Source: Methylobacterium frigidaeris (GTDB lineage: Bacteria > Pseudomonadota > Alphaproteobacteria > Rhizobiales > Beijerinckiaceae). From it: 64,000 bases of DNA. Below the pieces are notes generated by a model. That model had not been told where the DNA came from. It searched no databases and worked only from the letters and a program-made list of their open reading frames with translations. Position numbers and translations under genes: made by a program. Every line of letters starts with the position of its first letter. Position 1 is the first letter of the stretch. Of this stretch, positions 31,448-40,149 are shown in pieces. The stretch lies in the NCBI RefSeq assembly GCF_022179185.1, contig NZ_BPQJ01000010.1, positions 1 to 64,000 of the forward strand, in the 5' to 3' direction.

Positions 31448-33634
31448 TCATGCGGCGCCCGCGAGGATGCCGCCTTCGGCGAGCCCCGCGATCTCGTCCT
31501 CGGTCAGGCCGGCCTCGCGCAGCACCTCGCGTCCGTGCTCGCCCGCGCGCGGCGGCTGGCGGCGCAGGCCGGGCCGGCCGTCGCCGAAGGAGACCGGCAG
31601 GCCCGGCAGCCCGGCGCCCGCCGCGCGGGGCTCCCGCGCCCCCTCGGCACCGGCGAGATCGACGGCTAAGAGCCCGCCCGAGGCGAGGAGGTGGGGATCG
31701 GAGAACAGGTCGCTGGGCTTCGCGATCGGCGCGAACGGCACGCCGAGCGCCTCGAGCCGCGCCATCAGCTCGGCCTTCGGCAGGGCGGCGAAGACCTGGG
31801 CCACCCGCGGCAGGATCCGCGGCCGTGCCTCGGCGAGCTGGCGCATCGTCGCGAGGGCGGGATCGTCGCGCAGGTCGTCGAGGCCGAACGCGTCGCAGAA
31901 GGCCCGCCACTGCCCCTCGCCGACGACGCCGACGAAGACCTGCTCGCCGGGCTCGGCGGCGGCGAAGACGTCGTAGACTGGCCAGGGCTTGCGCATCGCC
32001 GGATCGCCGAACGGCTCCGGGTCCTCGCCCTCGATCGCCGCGCGGGCCATGTGCTGGGCCATCAGCACCATGTTGGTCTCGAACAGGCCGGACTGGACGA
32101 GGCCGCCGCGGCCGGTGGCCGCGCGCTCGCGCAGGGCGGCCAGGATCGCGAGGGCGCCGAACATCCCTCCCATGATGTCGTTGACCGAGGAGCCCGCCCG
32201 CAGCGGCCGGCCCGGCGGGCCGGTCATGTAGGCGAGGCCCCCCATCATCTGCACCACCTCGTCCAGGGCGACGCGGTGCTCGTAGGGGCCGGGCAGGAAC
32301 CCCTTGCACGAGCAGTAGACGAGGCGCGGGTTGACGCTCGCGAGCGCGGCGTAGCCGAAGCCCAGGGCCTCCATCGCGCCGGGGCGGAAGTTCTCCAGCA
32401 CCACGTCGGCTCCGGCGACGAGCCGGCGCGCGGCGGCTGCGCCCTCCGGCCGCTTCAGGTCGAGGCAGATCGAGCGCTTGTTGCGGTTGAAGGTCGGGAA
32501 GAAGCCGAGCGCCGCGCCGGTGAGCCGGCGGGTGTTGTCGCCCCGCGGCCCAGGCTCGACCTTGATCACGTCGGCACCGAGATCGGCCAGGATCATGCCG
32601 CAGCTCGGCCCCATTACCATGTGGCTGAACTCGACCACCCGGATGCCGGCGAGCGGCCCCGGCGACTTGGCATCCGGCTCCGGTGTCGGCTTCGCGGCCG
32701 TTCGATAGGTCGGCGGCACACCGGCGGCCGCCACCCGGCCCTGCAGCGGCTCGGAGGGCAAGCCCGCGTGCAGGGCCTCCCGGGCGGTGATCAGGCGCGC
32801 GAGGTCGATGCCGGTCCGGACGCCCTCCGCTTCGAGCAAATGGACGAGGTCTTCCGTCGCGACGTTGCCGACCGATCCCGGCGCGAACGGGCAGCCGCCG
32901 AGGCCGCCGAGCGCCCCGTCGAAGCCGCGCACCCCCTCCTCCAGCCCCGCCATCGCGTTGGCGAGCGCCGTGCCGAGGGTGTCGTGGAGGTGGAGGTTAC
33001 CGAGCCGGTCGGGCCCGATCTCGGCCCGTACCGCCCGCACCAGGCGGCGAATGTGAGAGGGCGTGGCGTAGCCGAGGGTGTCGGCGAGGGCCACCAGGTC
33101 GGCGCCGGCCTCGACGAGGGCGCGGGCCAGCGCGACCACGTCGCGCTCCGGCACGGCGCCCTGGAGCGAGCAGCCGAAGGCCGTCGAGATGCCGGCCTCG
33201 ATCACCGGCCGATCTGCCCCGAGGCCGCGGGCCCAGCCGACCACGCGGCGGACCTCCGCGACCTGCTCGTCCCGCGCGCGCCGGACATTGGCGCGGCTAT
33301 GCGCCTCGCTCGCCGAGACCGGGACGATGATTCCTTGAGCGCCCGCCGCCGCCGCGTCTCTCGCACCCCGCAGGTTGGGCGCCAGCGCCACCGCGCGTAA
33401 GGACGGATGCCGCGCCCGCACCGCCCGGGTCACTTCGGCGGCATCGGCCATCTGCGGCATCGCCGCGGGGGGCACGAAGCTCGCGACCTCCATCTCGGCG
33501 AGGCCGGCTTCCGCCATGGCGGCGATCCAGGCGAGCTTGCCCGCGGTCGGCATCACCGCCTTCGCGTTCTGCAGGCCATCGCGCGGGCCGACCTCGCGAA
33601 TCACCACGACGGGCGCAGCCGGGACCTCGGCCAT
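31448..33634 (-). CDS. Fused HMG-CoA-lyase-like / CaiB-type CoA-transferase
   Basis: This is a 728-residue two-enzyme fusion. Residues about 1-300 are an HMG-CoA lyase-like TIM barrel with REVGPRDGLQN, the metal-binding LHLHDTLG, and the catalytic Cys loop GGLGGCPFAPGSVGNVATEDL (in parts). A Pro-rich linker spans about 300-325. Residues 325-728 are a class III (CaiB/BaiF) CoA-transferase with VVEFSHMVMGPSCG, LGADVIKVEP and KRPEGAAA. At the usual catalytic Asp (SLFD in relatives) it has Glu, in GLFETN. The fusion would activate an acid to its CoA ester and then cleave it, for example citramalyl-CoA to acetyl-CoA and pyruvate, or HMG-CoA to acetyl-CoA and acetoacetate. The two parts are usually separate neighbouring genes. 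The reading is continuous with no sign of a frameshift artefact. Confidence 0.85.
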   Translation of the reverse strand: MAEVPAAPVVVIREVGPRDGLQNAKAVMPTAGKLAWIAAMAEAGLAEMEVASFVPPAAMPQMADAAEVTRAVRARHPSLRAVALAPNLRGARDAAAAGAQGIIVPVSASEAHSRANVRRARDEQVAEVRRVVGWARGLGADRPVIEAGISTAFGCSLQGAVPERDVVALARALVEAGADLVALADTLGYATPSHIRRLVRAVRAEIGPDRLGNLHLHDTLGTALANAMAGLEEGVRGFDGALGGLGGCPFAPGSVGNVATEDLVHLLEAEGVRTGIDLARLITAREALHAGLPSEPLQGRVAAAGVPPTYRTAAKPTPEPDAKSPGPLAGIRVVEFSHMVMGPSCGMILADLGADVIKVEPGPRGDNTRRLTGAALGFFPTFNRNKRSICLDLKRPEGAAAARRLVAGADVVLENFRPGAMEALGFGYAALASVNPRLVYCSCKGFLPGPYEHRVALDEVVQMMGGLAYMTGPPGRPLRAGSSVNDIMGGMFGALAILAALRERAATGRGGLVQSGLFETNMVLMAQHMARAAIEGEDPEPFGDPAMRKPWPVYDVFAAAEPGEQVFVGVVGEGQWRAFCDAFGLDDLRDDPALATMRQLAEARPRILPRVAQVFAALPKAELMARLEALGVPFAPIAKPSDLFSDPHLLASGGLLAVDLAGAEGAREPRAAGAGLPGLPVSFGDGRPGLRRQPPRAGEHGREVLREAGLTEDEIAGLAEGGILAGAA

Positions 33635-33727
33635 GGCGCTCTCTCCCTGCTCGTCCCGCGTCTCAACGCGGATCTGTTTGGCTGTCGCGGGAGACTGCGC
33701 CCCACGGTCGGAGCCGGGAAGCGCTGA

Positions 33728-33758
33728 TTGGCGAAGGGAGTGTTCGCGATCGGCGAAT
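33728..33758 (-). promoter_or_regulatory. Candidate LysR-type operator upstream of the fusion gene
   Basis: The dyad TTCGC (33743-33747), GATCG, GCGAA (33753-33757) contains the T-N11-A spacing of LysR boxes (T33744, A33756). Another GCGAA lies at 33731-33735 in opposite orientation to TTCGC. The cluster is about 110 bases upstream of the fusion start, in the gap after the LysR gene, where the regulator of the operon should bind. Confidence 0.5.
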
Positions 33759-33767
33759 GCCGGAGGC

Positions 33768-34673
33768 TCAGACCGCCTCGCCTTCGCTTCCTGAGAGAAC
33801 GCCGAGCAGGCGCCGGGCGGCAGCGGGCAGTTCCGGCCCGGGCCGGCTGACGAGGCGGACCGTACGCCGCGCCCACGGCTCGTCGAGGGGGATGCCGACG
33901 AGGCCGAGATGATCGCCGTAGACCCGCATCACCCCGTCCGGCATCACCGTGATGCCGTGGCCGGCGGCCACCAGGCGGACCGCGGCGTCCGGGCTCGCGG
34001 TGACGAAGCTGTAGCGCAAGGCGCGGCCCAGCCGCTCGGCCGCCTCCTCGAGGAGCACTGCCAGGGCACCGCCGGCGACGAGACCGACCAGCGGCTCATC
34101 GATCAAGGCCGCGAAGGGCAGGCGCTCCGGCAGCCGGGGGCGCCAAGCCGCCGGGGCGACGGCGAGCAGGCGGTCCTCGCGCCAGGGCCGCACCTCGATC
34201 TCCGGCGGCACGACCTTGTCGGTGGTGATGAACCCGAGATCCGCCCGGCCCTCGCCGACATTGCGCAGGGCCGCGGCGCTGGTGACCTCCGCGAGCTCGA
34301 CCGCGATGCCGGGATATCGCCGCCGGAATGCCGCCAAGTGCTCCGGCAAGGGGTGGCCGACGATGACCGAGGCGGTGGCGTCGAGGCGCACCCGCCCGAT
34401 CTCCCCCGCCGCCATCGCCCGCAGGTCGTCGCCGAGCCGCTGCTCCATGGCGAGGAGCGCGCGTGCATGGGCCGCCAGCACCTCGCCGGCGGCGGTCGGG
34501 CGCACACCCCGGGCGGAGCGTGCGAGAAGCTGCACGCCGTGGGCGGCCTCGAGATCCTGGATCCGCCGCGCCGCCGCCGACACCGCGATGCCGCACCGGG
34601 TGGCCGCACCGGTCAGGCTGCCGAGATCGAGGGCCGCCAGGAAGATGCGCAGCGTGATCCAGTCCGGCGCCAT
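33768..34673 (-). CDS. LysR-family regulator of the lyase/carrier/dehydratase operon
   Basis: This is a 301-residue transcription factor. It has an N-terminal winged HTH (LRIFLAALDLGSLTGAATRC, AVSAAARRIQDLEAA) and a type II periplasmic-like ligand domain with FRRRYPGIAVELAEV and the GRADLGFIT motif. It lies on the same strand just upstream of the fusion gene, not divergent as is more usual for the family. A dyad with the expected spacing lies in the gap between them. The ligand is probably the acid degraded by the operon. Confidence 0.83.
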   Translation of the reverse strand: MAPDWITLRIFLAALDLGSLTGAATRCGIAVSAAARRIQDLEAAHGVQLLARSARGVRPTAAGEVLAAHARALLAMEQRLGDDLRAMAAGEIGRVRLDATASVIVGHPLPEHLAAFRRRYPGIAVELAEVTSAAALRNVGEGRADLGFITTDKVVPPEIEVRPWREDRLLAVAPAAWRPRLPERLPFAALIDEPLVGLVAGGALAVLLEEAAERLGRALRYSFVTASPDAAVRLVAAGHGITVMPDGVMRVYGDHLGLVGIPLDEPWARRTVRLVSRPGPELPAAARRLLGVLSGSEGEAV

Positions 34674-34857
34674 GATGCCTCGCTGGCTCGACGGTGCGGG
34701 GGAACCTTAAGCGCGTCCGATCGCCAGGGCCACAGAGAGCCTGCCGCCCCTCGTCGAGCCGGCCCGGACCCGACCTCGGAACGGGATCCCGGCCGCCGGC
34801 CGCGGGATGGTGCGCGTTACACGCCTCGCACCGCTCATGCTTCAGAGCGGCGGCATC

Positions 34858-34875
34858 GCCGGCCAAGCTGCCGGC
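34858..34875 (-). terminator. GC-rich hairpin after the RND pump gene
   Basis: GCCGGC (34858-34863) and GCCGGC (34870-34875) pair around CAAGCT. It is about 35 bases beyond the stop of the minus-strand pump gene. The stem is short and lacks a T-run, so it is a weak terminator call. Confidence 0.3.
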
Positions 34876-34909
34876 GCTTCCCCGGCAGCATCGGCGGGGC
34901 GATCGCCGG

Positions 34910-37900
34910 TCACTCCCCGGGCGAGGCGAGGCCGTGTCGGGCCTCGCCGGCGGCGGGGGCCTCGCCTTCGGAGCTGCGAGCGCGCCGCCCCCCGACCCGG
35001 CCCATGACGCCCCGATAGAGGCGCTTCGGCAGGTCGGCGATCACGCACATGAGGCAGAACACCGCCGGCACGAAGATCAGCGACAGGATGGTCGAGAACA
35101 GCAGGCCGCCGATGACGGCGATCGCCATCGGCGAGCGGAACTCGCCGCCGGCCCCGACCGCGAGGGCGCTCGGCACCATGCCGGCCACCATCGCGATGGT
35201 GGTCATCACGATCGGCTGGGCGCGCTTGCGTCCAGCATCGATGATCGCCTCGTTGCGGCCCATGCCGTGGCGCATCGCCTCGATGGCGAATTCCACCAGC
35301 ATGATGGCGTTCTTGGTGACGATGCCCATCAGCATCAGGATGCCGATCCAGACCGGCGTGGTGAGCTGCTTGCCGGTTACGAGCAGCGCCATCACGGCGC
35401 CGCCGAGGGAGAGCGGCAGGGAGAACAGGATGGTGACCGGGTGCAGGAAGGAGCCGAACAGCATCACCAGCACGGCGTAGACCATCAGCAGGCCGGCCTG
35501 CATCACCTCGGCGAAGCCGGCGGAGAGTTCGGCGAGGTTCTCGGCGTCGCCCGACTGGCTCACCTGCACGCCCTTGGGCAGGTTCTTCATCACCGGCAGG
35601 GCGTCGATGCTCTTGAGCACGTCGCCGAGCGCCGCGGTACCGACGAGATCCGCCGCCACCGTCGCCTGGCGCTCGCGGTCGTAGCGGGAGATGTTGGCCG
35701 GCCCGTCCTGGAAGCTCAGATCGGCCACGGCCGAGAGCGGCACGCCGCCCTTCGCTGCTGGACTCGGGATGCGCAGGCCCTCGATCACCGCCCAGTTGAG
35801 CCGCGCGGTGTCGTCGAGCTGGACCCGGACTGGGACCAGCCGGTCGCCGGCGTCGAACTTGGCGAGGGCGGGACCGACGTCGCCGATGGTGGCGACGCGG
35901 ATCGTCTCCGACAGCGTGTCGGCGGTGATGCCGAAGCGGGCCGCGAGGTCCATGCGCGGGCGGATGCGCAGCTCCGGCCGGTCCAGGGTGGCGCCCGAGA
36001 TCACGTTGGCCACCGTCGGCAGCCGGCGCATCTGGTTCGCGAGCTCGTTGGCCACGCTCGCGACGGTGCGGCTGTCCTGACCGTTGACGACGAGGGAGAT
36101 CGCCCTCAGCCCGTTCTCGTCGAGGAACCAGTAGCGGATGTCGGGGATCTCCTGCAGGCGCCGCTCGACCTGCTGCTCGAGGGCGTGCTGGGTGATCGTG
36201 CGCTCGGACTTGTTGGTGTAGTTCAGGATCAGCGAGGCGCGGCGCACCTCGGCGGTGCCCTGCGGCACGTGCCCGCCATTGACGAAGACGCTCTTCACCT
36301 CCGGGATCTTGCGCAGGTCGGTGACGATGGCGTCGGTCACCCGCTGCGTGTCGGAGACGAGGGAGCCCGGCGGCAGCTCGATCGCGAGCAGCGAGCGGGC
36401 GGTGTCCTGCGCCGGCAGGAAGCCCTCGGACAGGAGCCGCATGCTGGCGATCGAGGCGGCGAACAGCCCGATGCCGAGAAGCACGGTCAGCAGGTAGTAC
36501 TTCACCGACTTGCCCACGAGCCAGACATAGGCCCGCTCGACCCGGCCCGGCGGTTTCTCCTCGTGCACCTCCGGCTTCATGATGTAGGCGGCGAGCATCG
36601 GGGTGACGAAGCGGGCGGCGAGCAGCGAGAACAGCACCTGCACGGCGATCGTGATGCCGAACTGCTTGAAGAACTGGCCGGCGATGCCGCCCATGAAGCT
36701 CGCGGGCGCGAAGATCGCCACGATCGTGAAGCTGATCGCGATGACCGCGAGCCCGATCTCGTCGGCGGCGTCGATCGCCGCCTGGTAGGGCGACTTGCCC
36801 ATGCGGATGTGGCGGACGATGTTCTCGATCTCGACGATCGAATCGTCGACCAGGATGCCGGTGGAGAGCGTGACCGCGAGGAAGCTCACCAGGTTGAGCG
36901 AGAAGCCGAGCATGTCCATGGCCCAGAAGGCCGGGAAGATCGACAGCGGCAGCGACACCGCGACGATGATCGTCGTGCGCAGGTTGCGCAGGAACAGGAA
37001 CACCACGATGACGGCAAGGGCGGCGCCCTCGAACAGCGTCTTGATCGCCGCCTCGTAGTTGCCGACCGTGTAGTCGACCGAGGTGTCGATCAGCGTCAGC
37101 TTGACGTCGGGATACTCCGCCTGGATCTGGTCGACCTTGGCCTGAACCGCCTGGGCGACGACCACGTCGCTGGCGCCCTTGGCGCGCTTGATGCCGAAGG
37201 CAACGACCGGCTTGGTGTCGAGGCTCGCGAAGGTGCGTCGGTCCGCGACCGTGTCGGTGACGACGCCGAGATCCTGCAGCCGGATCTGCCCGCCGGTGGA
37301 GAGCGGGATCATCACGCCCTTCAATTCGTCGAGGGAGCGGGCCCCGGCGAGCGCCCGGATGGCGTAGTCCTGGCCGCCGAGTTGGGTGCGCCCGCCGGCC
37401 ACGTCGACGTTGATGCCGCGCAGACGCCGGCTGACGTCGACGGCGGTGAGGCCGTAGGCCAGGAGCCGGTCGGGATCGAGGGAGACCAGGATCTCGCGCT
37501 CGACGCCCCCGATGGTCTCGAACTGAGCCACGCCGCGGATGCTCTGCAGGCGCCGCTTCACCACCGTGTCGACGAACCACGAGAGCTGCTCGGGCGTCTT
37601 GCCCTGCGCCGCCGCCGCGTAGGTCACGATCGGCAGGCCGACCACGTCGACCCGCTGGATCAGCGGCGTCTCGGCGTTGCGCGGCAGGTCGGCCTGGATG
37701 CGGGTGATGGCGTCCTTGACGTCGTTGAGCGCCCGGTCGGTATTGGTCTCGAGGCGGAACTGCACCGTCGTCACCGAGATGCCGTCGGTGACGGTCGAGG
37801 AAATGTGGCGCACGCCCTCGACGCCCGAGACCCCGTCCTCGATGGTCTTGGTGACCTGGGTCTCCAGCTCGGCCGGCGCCGCCCCGAACTGCGCCACCGC

Positions 37901-38047
37901 CACCGAGATGATCGGGATGTCCGCCGAGGGCAGCCGCGTGACCGGCAGCTTGGTGAAGCTCATCCAGCCGAGGATCAGCAGGATCAGGGAGATCAGGATG
38001 GACGGCAGCGGCTTGCGGATCGCCCAGGAGGAAACGTTCAGGGACAA
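34910..38047 (-). CDS. RND efflux pump, HAE1/MdtB-like
   Basis: This is a 1045-residue inner-membrane drug/proton antiporter of the AcrB-MdtBC class, with the usual 12 spans and two large periplasmic loops. It begins with a short cytosolic end and span 1 (WAIRKPLPSILISLILLIL). The porter region has PSADIPIISVAVAQFGAAPAE. Span 4 has the proton-relay pair in STGILVDDSIVEIENI, and the second half has MGIVTKNAIMLVEFA. It is the second gene after the adaptor (141-base gap). No outer-membrane channel gene is in the window, so it would use a shared TolC-like protein. Confidence 0.9.
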   Translation of the reverse strand: MSLNVSSWAIRKPLPSILISLILLILGWMSFTKLPVTRLPSADIPIISVAVAQFGAAPAELETQVTKTIEDGVSGVEGVRHISSTVTDGISVTTVQFRLETNTDRALNDVKDAITRIQADLPRNAETPLIQRVDVVGLPIVTYAAAAQGKTPEQLSWFVDTVVKRRLQSIRGVAQFETIGGVEREILVSLDPDRLLAYGLTAVDVSRRLRGINVDVAGGRTQLGGQDYAIRALAGARSLDELKGVMIPLSTGGQIRLQDLGVVTDTVADRRTFASLDTKPVVAFGIKRAKGASDVVVAQAVQAKVDQIQAEYPDVKLTLIDTSVDYTVGNYEAAIKTLFEGAALAVIVVFLFLRNLRTTIIVAVSLPLSIFPAFWAMDMLGFSLNLVSFLAVTLSTGILVDDSIVEIENIVRHIRMGKSPYQAAIDAADEIGLAVIAISFTIVAIFAPASFMGGIAGQFFKQFGITIAVQVLFSLLAARFVTPMLAAYIMKPEVHEEKPPGRVERAYVWLVGKSVKYYLLTVLLGIGLFAASIASMRLLSEGFLPAQDTARSLLAIELPPGSLVSDTQRVTDAIVTDLRKIPEVKSVFVNGGHVPQGTAEVRRASLILNYTNKSERTITQHALEQQVERRLQEIPDIRYWFLDENGLRAISLVVNGQDSRTVASVANELANQMRRLPTVANVISGATLDRPELRIRPRMDLAARFGITADTLSETIRVATIGDVGPALAKFDAGDRLVPVRVQLDDTARLNWAVIEGLRIPSPAAKGGVPLSAVADLSFQDGPANISRYDRERQATVAADLVGTAALGDVLKSIDALPVMKNLPKGVQVSQSGDAENLAELSAGFAEVMQAGLLMVYAVLVMLFGSFLHPVTILFSLPLSLGGAVMALLVTGKQLTTPVWIGILMLMGIVTKNAIMLVEFAIEAMRHGMGRNEAIIDAGRKRAQPIVMTTIAMVAGMVPSALAVGAGGEFRSPMAIAVIGGLLFSTILSLIFVPAVFCLMCVIADLPKRLYRGVMGRVGGRRARSSEGEAPAAGEARHGLASPGE

Positions 38048-38188
38048 GGACGGCCTCGCCGCGGTTGGGGGTCTCGGGTCAGGGGGCTTGTGCGTCGACC
38101 GCCGAGGGGGACCGGTTCGGCGGCGGACAGGGTGCGGGCTCTTCAGGAGCCGCAGGGGAGCGGCCCGATGCCGGTCGGTTGGGCTGCG

Positions 38189-39097
38189 TCAGAAGGCCAT
38201 GCCGGCATTGGCGACCACCGCCTCGCCCGCGGTGAGGCCGCTGCGGATCTCGACCTCGTCCTCGGAGGACAGGCCGATCGTGACCCGGCGGGTGTCGATG
38301 CTGCCGTCGCGGGCCAGCACCTGCACGCTGGTGAGGTCGCTGCGGCGCAGGATGGCGGAGCGCGGCACGGCGACGCCGCAGCTCGAGGCGGTGTCCACCA
38401 GGGCCCGGGCGAACTGGCCGGGCCGCAGGCCGGTTCCGGCCGGCAGCGCGATCAGGGCCCGGCCGAACTGCGTCGCCGGGTCGACATCGGTCGCCGGCAC
38501 CCGGACCTCGCCGCGCAGCTCGGTACCGGCATCGGTGACGATGCGGGCATTCGCCCCCTGGCGCACCTTGGTGACGTAGAGGCTCGGCACCTGCACCATC
38601 AGGTCGAGGTCCCGGTCGGTGACGAGGCGCATCAGGGGCTCCGCCTGCGGGCCCGTGAGGGCGCCGACTTGGGCGGTGCTGCTGCCCACCACCCCGGCAT
38701 CCGGTGCCTTGAGGGCGACGCTCGCCGGAAGACGGGCCGCCGGCGATGCGGCGGCGGACGGATCCTCCGGGGCGACGCGGACCAGGCGCACGAGTTCCTG
38801 CCCGGCGCTCACCTTGTCGCCCTCCTGCGCCAGCACCTCGGAGACCCGGTAGCCCTCCATCGGAAAGGCCAGATAGGCCTCGCGCCGGGGCATGGCGTAA
38901 CCGGTGATCCGCACGGAATCCGCGAAGCAGGCCTTGCGAGCCGGGACCGTGGCCGGTGCCGCTCCGGCCCCGGCCGCTGCGGCGGCGCCGGGCACGGCCC
39001 CGGCGAGGCCGAGGGCCAGGAGCGGCGCGGCCAAGGACAGGAGCTGCGTGGCGGCGTGCGGGGCCCGAAGGCGGCCACGGGGCGTGGCAGAGGACAT
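38189..39097 (-). CDS. RND periplasmic adaptor (membrane fusion protein)
   Basis: This is an HlyD/AcrA-type adaptor of 302 residues, shorter than AcrA. It has an Ala-rich signal region ending AAAAAGAGAAP. The lipoyl-like half-motifs AFPMEGYRVSEVLAQEGDKVSAGQEL (in parts) and APDAGVVGSSTAQVGALTG follow, with a beta-barrel region after them. The coiled hairpin between the two lipoyl halves is very short, which is a divergent feature. The frame is open to 39196, but the ATG at 39097 places the signal peptide properly. It works with the pump encoded downstream. Confidence 0.82.
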   Translation of the reverse strand: MSSATPRGRLRAPHAATQLLSLAAPLLALGLAGAVPGAAAAAGAGAAPATVPARKACFADSVRITGYAMPRREAYLAFPMEGYRVSEVLAQEGDKVSAGQELVRLVRVAPEDPSAAASPAARLPASVALKAPDAGVVGSSTAQVGALTGPQAEPLMRLVTDRDLDLMVQVPSLYVTKVRQGANARIVTDAGTELRGEVRVPATDVDPATQFGRALIALPAGTGLRPGQFARALVDTASSCGVAVPRSAILRRSDLTSVQVLARDGSIDTRRVTIGLSSEDEVEIRSGLTAGEAVVANAGMAF

Positions 39098-39352
39098 GGA
39101 CGGCTCGACGCTCTGGAGGGTGCGGTCCGCAGTGCCGGGCTCGGCTGGACTCTGGGGGAACGCCCGCCGCACCGGAGACGGGCGGCGGATGTTCATGGGC
39201 GGATATTCATGGGCTGATGTTCGTGGGCGTCAGCTCATGCGACGGCCGGTCGAGTGACTCGGGCGGTCGCGGTGGATCGCCCGAGGTACCACGGAAGTCG
39301 GCGTCGCCCGGACGCCGCGGGCGCGCGATACGGCTCGCGAACGAAACCGCCG

Positions 39353-39994
39353 TCAGAAGCGCGAGGCCGACTTGACCGCCGACATGTTGACCGCCGTCAC
39401 CCGGCGGTTCGTCGCCGCGAGCGGGTTGCCGGTGTCCTTCAGGTGGCTCTTGCCGTAGCCGACCGCGACGATATTGGCGGGCGCCACGCCGTAGTTCTGG
39501 ATGATGTACTGCCGCACCGCCTCGGCCCGGCGCTCGGACAGGGCCTGGTTGGTCTGGTCCGTCCCCTTGCCGTCGGTGTGGCCGACGACCAGGAAGGTGT
39601 TCCCCTTCAGCTGGGAGAGGGCGCCGCCGAGGCTCTTGACCAGCGGCAGGGCCTTCGGGCCGATCGTCGACGAGGCGTAGTCGAACGGGATCTCGAGATC
39701 GATGCTCTGCTTGTCGGCCGAGGCGGCCGCGATCCGCTCGCGCTCCGCCGGGGAGAACGAGGTGCGGTTGCGCAGCGTGTCGAGGAAGGCACGGTCCTCG
39801 CCGCCGCCCCTGGACTCGCCGCCGCGCGCGCCGATGGACAGGCCGCGGGTCAGCGGCTGCTGGGCCGGCGAGAGCGCCTTGAGGATGTCGGCCTCCGAGG
39901 GGGCCGGCTGCGCCTGAGCGACCGCCGAGCCGAGAGCCAGGAGGCCGGCCAGGAGCGCGGTGCGGAACGACTTCGTGGGCACGGAGTTCATCAT
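39353..39994 (-). CDS. OmpA-family outer-membrane/peptidoglycan protein A
   Basis: This is a secreted 213-residue protein. It has a Sec signal peptide (FRTALLAGLLALGSAVAQAQP), a Pro/Gly-rich middle and a C-terminal OmpA peptidoglycan-binding domain with FDYASSTIGPKA, VGHTDGKGTDQTNQALSERRAEAV (in parts) and YGVAPANIVAVGYG. There is no lipobox. The start codon is the first of two ATGs at 39994/39991, preceded by AAAGGA. It is the first of two OmpA proteins flanking the caspase-like gene, and the shared order suggests a joint envelope function. Confidence 0.83.
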   Translation of the reverse strand: MMNSVPTKSFRTALLAGLLALGSAVAQAQPAPSEADILKALSPAQQPLTRGLSIGARGGESRGGGEDRAFLDTLRNRTSFSPAERERIAAASADKQSIDLEIPFDYASSTIGPKALPLVKSLGGALSQLKGNTFLVVGHTDGKGTDQTNQALSERRAEAVRQYIIQNYGVAPANIVAVGYGKSHLKDTGNPLAATNRRVTAVNMSAVKSASRF

Positions 39995-40149
39995 CGTGGT
40001 GATCCTTTGCGGTCCGCATGCTGGAACGCGCATGCGGTAGGTCAGGGATTGCGACGCGTCGATCGAACCATCTCCGGTCCGCGCTCCCCGGTCTGTGAGC
40101 CGGGACACACGGCCGCCTCGTCACATCGAGCGGGTACCGAACTCTCCGC

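Noticed and set aside
34694..39217. 1507-codon open frame on the plus strand
   Set aside because: It is a shadow of the RND pump and adaptor genes on the other strand, which have clear membrane spans and family motifs.
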